Part shown: positions 14,879 through 17,733 of the stretch, in pieces
How the letters are laid out: each line of letters begins with the position of its first letter
Position numbering within the stretch: position 1 is the first letter of the stretch
NCBI GenBank assembly: GCA_007128555.1
Contig: SKXF01000434.1
Coordinates: 1-17,733, forward strand
Reading direction: 5' to 3'
From: Clostridia bacterium
GTDB lineage: Bacteria > Bacillota_E > SLMV01 > PUMD01
DNA length: 17,733 nucleotides
The notes under the pieces: generated by a model
Seen by the model: the letters and a program-made list of their open reading frames with translations, nothing else
Database searches by the model: none
What the model was told of the DNA's origin: nothing
Made by a program: the position numbers and the translations under genes

Positions 14879-15093
14879 GGCCCACGGTCAGGCTTGGAGA
14901 TATTCTCACGCTCAAGAAGCCCCATCCCTGCGGCTCCAGCCGCTGGGAAGTACTTCGGGTGGGCGCGGACTTCCGCCTTCGCTGCCTGGGCTGTGATCGC
15001 CTCGTGATGCTTCCCCGCCGCAGGGTCGAGGGTAGGATTCGAAAGGTGGAGTCCAGGGCACAGGACTGCGAATCCGGGGAGGTCAGACCATGA
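14875..15093 (+). CDS. DUF951 (YyzM-like) small protein
   Basis: This 72-aa protein contains the family pattern VRLGDILTLKKPHPCGSSRW, then EVLRVGADFRLRCLGCDRLV and MLPRRRVEGRIRKV. The three cysteines (PHPCG and CLGC) suggest a possible metal site, but with only three ligands seen. Family members are usually about 60-70 aa and lie directly before ychF in Bacillota, as here; function is unknown. The start is GTG 14875, overlapping the MscS stop by four bases, with GAGGAGGGAG upstream. The stop TGA overlaps the ychF ATG (ATGA). The chain mscS-DUF951-ychF is therefore joined by two four-base overlaps, which implies coupled translation. Confidence 0.93.
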   Translation: MRPTVRLGDILTLKKPHPCGSSRWEVLRVGADFRLRCLGCDRLVMLPRRRVEGRIRKVESRAQDCESGEVRP

Positions 15094-16190
15094 AACTCGG
15101 TATCGTTGGTCTGCCGAATGCCGGCAAATCCACTCTATTCAACCTGGTGACGGGCGGCGGCGCGCGAACGGACCTGTATCCCTTCACGACGGTCGAGAGC
15201 AACATTGGGACGGTGGACGTCCCCGAAGCCCGGCTGGAGCCTGTTGCGCAGGTCCTCCGGTCAGCTGAGGCGATCCCCGCTACAATGCGGATCGTGGATA
15301 TCGCTGGCCTGGTCAGGGGGGCGAGCACCGGAGAAGGCCTGGGGAACCGCTTTCTCGGCTACATAAGGGAAGTGGATGCCGTGGCTCACGTGGTGCGAGC
15401 CTTCCACAGGCAGGATGTCTCCCATTCTGAGGGTGAGTTGGATCCGTTGCGTGACCTGGACCTGGTGGAAACCGAGCTGATGCTGGCCGATCTTGACACG
15501 GTTGAAAGGCGCATTGACTCTGTAGCCAATGCTGCCAAGAGCGGGGACGCTGCTCTTGCGGCCCAGGTGCAGATCCTCACCGGCCTGCGGAGGCGCCTGT
15601 CGGGTGGCGAGTACCTGGCGGTGACCTGCCTCACAGAGGATGAGAGGGAGTCTGCTCGGGACCTGCACCTCCTTACAGCCCGCCCTGTCCTATACGTGGT
15701 GAATGTGGATGAAGACGAGTATGAGCGGTACCTGTCGGAAGGTAGCGACCTGGTCGACCCGGTCAGGGCACGCGCGGGCGAGCGTCGCATGCAGGTCGTT
15801 GTCATCCCCCTGGGGTTTGAGGAGGAGCTGCTGGGACTGGAGCAAGAGGAGCGGGAGGAGTTTATCCAGGACCTCGGTTTTGAAGCGGTGGGCAGAAAGC
15901 GCTTCCTTGAGGCTGCCTATGATCTGCTCGGCCTGATTACATTCTTCACAGGCAACGCCCGGGAGACGAGGGGGCGCTCCCTGCCGCGGGGAAGGACAGC
16001 CGTGGAGGCTGCAGGCAAGGTACATACGGATATGGCCCGGGGATTCATCCGGGCAGAGGTGATCCAGGCGGAGGAACTTGTTCGGGCAGGATCTCGTTCA
16101 GCGGCCAGGGAGCAGGGCCTATTGCGGATCGAGGGCCGAGATTACGAGGTCCGGGATGGAGATGTGATCGAAGTTCTCTTCAACGTTTGA
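15090..16190 (+). CDS. ychF: Redox-responsive ATPase YchF (Obg-family P-loop NTPase)
   Basis: YchF/OLA1 is a universal P-loop protein of the Obg group that binds ATP rather than GTP, associates with ribosomes and modulates stress responses. The 366-aa product has G1 GLPNAGKST (7-15), G3 DIAGLVRGAS (70-79) followed by GEGLGNRFL, and a G4 equivalent NVDE (205-208), the non-canonical NxxE that explains ATP preference. The central coiled-coil insertion runs about 125-175, and the TGS domain about 281-366, with AAGKVHTDMARGFIRAE and RDGDVIEVLFNV. ATG 15090 overlaps the DUF951 stop by four bases. The stop codon at 16188-16190 lies within the -35 of the rpsF promoter, so the ribosomal cluster is read from its own promoter as well as possibly by read-through. 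Confidence 0.98.
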   Translation: MKLGIVGLPNAGKSTLFNLVTGGGARTDLYPFTTVESNIGTVDVPEARLEPVAQVLRSAEAIPATMRIVDIAGLVRGASTGEGLGNRFLGYIREVDAVAHVVRAFHRQDVSHSEGELDPLRDLDLVETELMLADLDTVERRIDSVANAAKSGDAALAAQVQILTGLRRRLSGGEYLAVTCLTEDERESARDLHLLTARPVLYVVNVDEDEYERYLSEGSDLVDPVRARAGERRMQVVVIPLGFEEELLGLEQEEREEFIQDLGFEAVGRKRFLEAAYDLLGLITFFTGNARETRGRSLPRGRTAVEAAGKVHTDMARGFIRAEVIQAEELVRAGSRSAAREQGLLRIEGRDYEVRDGDVIEVLFNV

Positions 16191-16215
16191 AGTGCCAGCT
16201 CTTCGGTGGTATAAT
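16187..16215 (+). promoter_or_regulatory. SigA-type promoter of the rpsF-ssb-rpsR operon
   Basis: TTGAAG (16187-16192; four of six to TTGACA) and TATAAT (16210-16215; perfect) are separated by exactly 17 bases, and the -10 is preceded by TG one base away (an extended -10 type, TGGTATAAT). The predicted transcription start near 16222 leaves a leader of about 90 bases before rpsF. This is the best vegetative promoter in the window. The -35 overlaps the ychF stop codon. Confidence 0.85.
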
Positions 16216-16257
16216 ACATGGGTTGAAACAATGACAGAGCGTACCATGTTTCTTCCT

Positions 16258-16280
16258 GCCTTGCTCGCGAGGAGCAAGGC
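16258..16280 (+). promoter_or_regulatory. Hairpin in the rpsF leader, possible S6-S18 autoregulation
   Basis: GCCTTGCTC (16258-16266) and GAGCAAGGC (16272-16280) form a perfect 9-bp stem with a GCGAG loop, in the leader between the promoter and the rpsF ribosome binding site (16293-16301). There is no T-tract, so it is not a terminator. In many bacteria the rpsF leader binds the S6-S18 complex through a stem with a conserved CCG; CCG occurs just after this stem and again beside the Shine-Dalgarno, so a regulatory role is plausible, but I cannot confirm the fold. Confidence 0.5.
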
Positions 16281-16310
16281 CGCACGCCCACGGGAAGGAG
16301 GCCGTCTTAA

Positions 16311-16604
16311 TTGAAATTCCGCAATTACGAGACCATGTACATTGTGAACCCCGACATCGGAGGCGAAGCGATTCGGACACTCGCAGGCAAGTATCTCGAG
16401 CTTATCAATGGACTCGGGGGCGAGGTAACCAGTGTTGAAGACTGGGGACAGCGTCGATTCGCCTACGAGATCGACGACTACACCGAGGGACATTACCTGA
16501 TCATGGTGTCTTCCGCTAACGAGGAGATCACGAAAGAGCTGGACAGGCGTATGAAACTGGACGAACATGTCATCCGCATGATGACTGTCCGTAAGGATGA
16601 CTGA
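16311..16604 (+). CDS. rpsF: 30S ribosomal protein S6
   Basis: S6 binds the central domain of 16S rRNA together with S18. The 97-aa protein shows the typical beginning MKFRNYETMYIVNPDI, the conserved DWGQRRFAYEIDDYTEGHYL in the middle and HVIRMMTVRKDD at the end. The ferredoxin-like length is normal and there is no extended acidic tail like the E. coli protein. The start is TTG 16311, preceded by GGAAGGAGG (16293-16301); no ATG fits, and TTG in a strongly expressed ribosomal gene is notable. It leads the operon rpsF-ssb-rpsR, a standard order in Bacillota, with 33 bases to ssb. Confidence 0.97.
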   Translation: MKFRNYETMYIVNPDIGGEAIRTLAGKYLELINGLGGEVTSVEDWGQRRFAYEIDDYTEGHYLIMVSSANEEITKELDRRMKLDEHVIRMMTVRKDD

Positions 16605-16637
16605 TATTCGCAGCAGGCTGTGAGGGGGGGAACCGGG

Positions 16638-17081
16638 ATGTTGAACGTTGTCGTATTGATCGGGCGTCTGACGAGGGATCCAGAGGCGCGATACACGGTC
16701 AGTGGCGTTGCAGTTACCAACATCGGACTTGCTGTCGAGCGTCCCTTTACGAACCGTGACGGAGAACGCGAGACGGACTTTTTCGATGTGGTCTGCTGGA
16801 GGAAATTGGCCGAGACGGTGGCCAACAACCTGCGCAAGGGTCGGCTGGTCGCGGTCCAGGGGCGGATGCAGCAGGATCGCTGGCAGCAGGATGGGCAGAA
16901 TCGAAGCAAGGTGGTTGTCGTCGCCGACCAGGTGCGGTTTCTGGACTGGCCCTCGGACCACCAGGGCAGCAGCGGCGGCCAGCAACGCAACCAGGGCAAC
17001 CAGGGCAATCAGAGCCCCAAAGACAGCGAGGACTTGCTCGATGATTTTCTCGAGGAAAATGACGTGCCACCCTTTAATTAG
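16638..17081 (+). CDS. ssb: Single-stranded DNA-binding protein
   Basis: SSB coats single-stranded DNA as a tetramer and recruits repair and replication proteins with its C-terminal tip. Residues 1-105 are the OB fold, with [37 protein letters not shown] and aromatic contacts W53 and W82. Residues 106-130 are a Gln/Gly/Asn-rich disordered linker with a short tandem repeat. The tip is [17 protein letters not shown]. Most SSBs end exactly at Pro-Phe, whose free carboxylate docks partners; here an Asn follows the Phe, and Ile or Leu before the prolines is replaced by Val-Pro. ATG 16638 follows GAGGGGGG (16622-16630) at seven-base spacing. The essential SSB of the cell is likely, given its place between rpsF and rpsR. 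Confidence 0.96.
   Translation: MLNVVVLIGRLTRDPEARYTVSGVAVTNIGLAVERPFTNRDGERETDFFDVVCWRKLAETVANNLRKGRLVAVQGRMQQDRWQQDGQNRSKVVVVADQVRFLDWPSDHQGSSGGQQRNQGNQGNQSPKDSEDLLDDFLEENDVPPFN
16989..17012 (+). repeat. Short tandem repeat in the SSB linker
   Basis: The nine-base unit AACCAGGGC is repeated twice perfectly (16989-16997, 16998-17006), followed by a partial unit AATCAG. It encodes NQGNQGNQ in the flexible linker of SSB. Slippage in whole units would only change linker length, so such a repeat is tolerable. Confidence 0.8.
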
Positions 17082-17095
17082 GAGGTGGAATGAGT

Positions 17096-17320
17096 ATGCG
17101 AAGAAACCGAAAGCGCAGAAGGAAGGTATGTAGTTTCTGTATGGATAAGATTGATGCGGTTGACTACAAGGACGTGGGAAGATTACGTCGTTTCCTCAGC
17201 GACCGGGGTAAGATCTTGCCCCGCCGGATCACTGGAAACTGCGCGCGTCATCAGCGGCAGCTGACCAGGGCCATCAAGCGGTCCCGCGTCATGGCCCTGC
17301 TTCCCTTCACCATCGATTGA
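17096..17320 (+). CDS. rpsR: 30S ribosomal protein S18
   Basis: S18 pairs with S6 on the small subunit platform. The product (74 aa from ATG 17096) begins [15 protein letters not shown] and contains [34 protein letters not shown] and [13 protein letters not shown], all family landmarks. Cysteines C12, C15 and C49 with H52 suggest the zinc-binding (C+) form. ATG 17090 two codons earlier is also in frame, but GGAGGTGG (17081-17088) touches it, while it sits seven bases before 17096, so I prefer the later start. The Shine-Dalgarno overlaps the ssb stop codon (TAGGAGG), tying the two genes together. Confidence 0.96.
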   Translation: MRRNRKRRRKVCSFCMDKIDAVDYKDVGRLRRFLSDRGKILPRRITGNCARHQRQLTRAIKRSRVMALLPFTID

Positions 17321-17365
17321 TTCACCTCATCAGGCCTACGGGAAGGGGGACAGGGCACGGGGCCG

Positions 17366-17704
17366 GTGCTTCCAGTTGTGCTTAGACCCAAAGGGGATGT
17401 GGGTATTGCCAAGAATGTACACGCGATCGAGTGGCTGAAGACAGAACTCACCCAGCAATTGGGAGGTCTGTTTGGTGCACTCATGACAGCAAAGGAAGAC
17501 GCGGTCGTTGACAGCATGGCAGCGATCGTATCCTGTTGCTATCTGCTTGCCAGGCGGGTGGGCATAAACTTCAGCCGCGTTGACGCGCGCATCGATCAGC
17601 GGCTCCGTTCCACCGTCCGCAGCGAGCACCAGTTAGAGACCTGGTACGGTGATCTGACTGCACTCATCGATTATCGCGACGATGCAGAGAAGGGGCGTGA
17701 TTGA
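17366..17704 (+). CDS. MazG-like family small protein
   Basis: A 112-aa protein resembling the short MazG-like family (PF12643) found near ssb-rpsR in spore-forming Bacillota. Visible family features are the N-terminal IAKNVHAIEWLKTEL, the helical SCCYLLARRVGINFSRVD and the C-terminal HQLETWYGDLTALIDY. It appears all-helical. The acidic EExxE/ExxD metal site of true MazG pyrophosphatases is not evident, so catalytic activity is doubtful and function is unknown. The start is uncertain: GTG 17366 gives a full-length frame with only a weak site (GCACGGGG), while GTG 17378 and GTG 17399 are alternatives. It lies 45 bases after rpsR, a gap in which I see neither terminator nor clear promoter, so it may be read from the rpsF promoter. 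Confidence 0.8.
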   Translation: MLPVVLRPKGDVGIAKNVHAIEWLKTELTQQLGGLFGALMTAKEDAVVDSMAAIVSCCYLLARRVGINFSRVDARIDQRLRSTVRSEHQLETWYGDLTALIDYRDDAEKGRD

Positions 17705-17733
17705 TCATCCATCGCGGCAATGGCGACGATACC
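17701..17733 (+). CDS. Possible start of a further gene, cut by the window edge
   Basis: A TTG at 17701 overlaps the preceding stop codon (TTGA) and follows AAGGGGCG (17690-17697) at reasonable spacing. The 11 visible codons read MIIHRGNGDDT and remain open at the edge. The pattern of coupled starts and TTG use elsewhere in the window makes this believable, but the piece is too short to assign a family. Confidence 0.35.
   Translation, partial: MIIHRGNGDDT

Noticed and set aside
16216..16249. Inverted repeat ACATGG/CCATGT in the rpsF leader
   Set aside because: The left arm lies between the -10 box and the predicted transcription start, so most of it would not be in the RNA; six pairs could be chance.
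16119..16985. Long - strand open frame of 288 codons opposite ychF end, rpsF and ssb
   Set aside because: It runs antisense through three certain genes, has no family-like sequence and no ribosome binding site; it is a by-product of GC-rich coding on the other strand. The same holds for - strand frames at 5640-6398, 14027-14833, 1104-1769 and 2436-3026.

Overview
The window is a GC-rich (roughly 60%, estimated by eye) stretch of chromosome from a Gram-positive, probably spore-forming Bacillota. Three things point there. The block noc-parA-parB ... yyaC ... DUF951-ychF-rpsF-ssb-rpsR matches the neighbourhood just beside oriC in Bacillus and Clostridia. A DUF1256/YyaC sporulation protein is present. 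Strong GGAGG-type ribosome binding sites are used, with many TTG and GTG starts. Almost everything reads on the + strand, so the origin probably lies to the left of position 1. I cannot place the genus; a deep-branching high-GC Bacillota lineage is an inference.

Layout. (1) 1-1312: the end of a histidine operon (hisF, then hisIE with a 4-base overlap), occupying the place where rsmG/gidB commonly precedes noc. (2) 1398-4045: chromosome segregation genes: noc-type ParB paralogue, parA/soj, parB/spo0J, and a perfect 16-bp parS site directly after parB, nested inside a second, longer inverted repeat. (3) 4085-6282: a DUF554 membrane protein, a membrane-anchored M23 peptidoglycan hydrolase and a bactofilin. 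(4) 6318-8282: diacylglycerol-kinase-like lipid kinase, a PRPP-binding phosphoribosyltransferase and a small UPF0180 (YkuS) protein. (5) 8340-8897: yyaC, the only convincing gene on the - strand, with a SigE-like promoter in the divergent spacer. (6) 8981-13358: membrane proteins: a YkvI-type transporter, a tail-anchored TPR protein, an anchored propeller-like protein of unknown family, a small four-helix membrane protein, and an EamA/DMT permease. (7) 13375-16190: CvpA-like protein, MscS channel, DUF951 and ychF, partly joined by 4-base overlaps. (8) 16187-17320: a good vegetative promoter, a structured leader, then rpsF-ssb-rpsR. (9) 17366-17733: a MazG-like small protein and the first codons of a further gene cut by the window edge.

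How it works together. ParA, ParB and parS form a complete chromosome segregation module, with Noc as the likely division-site regulator. The peptidase and bactofilin next door suggest a cell-shape or envelope function carried beside the segregation locus. The TPR / propeller / small membrane protein trio (10121-12439) is the least explained part and the best candidate for an undescribed membrane complex. I found no tRNA, rRNA, CRISPR array, insertion sequence or prophage, no gap above 300 bases without a gene, and no classical hairpin-plus-T-tract terminator.
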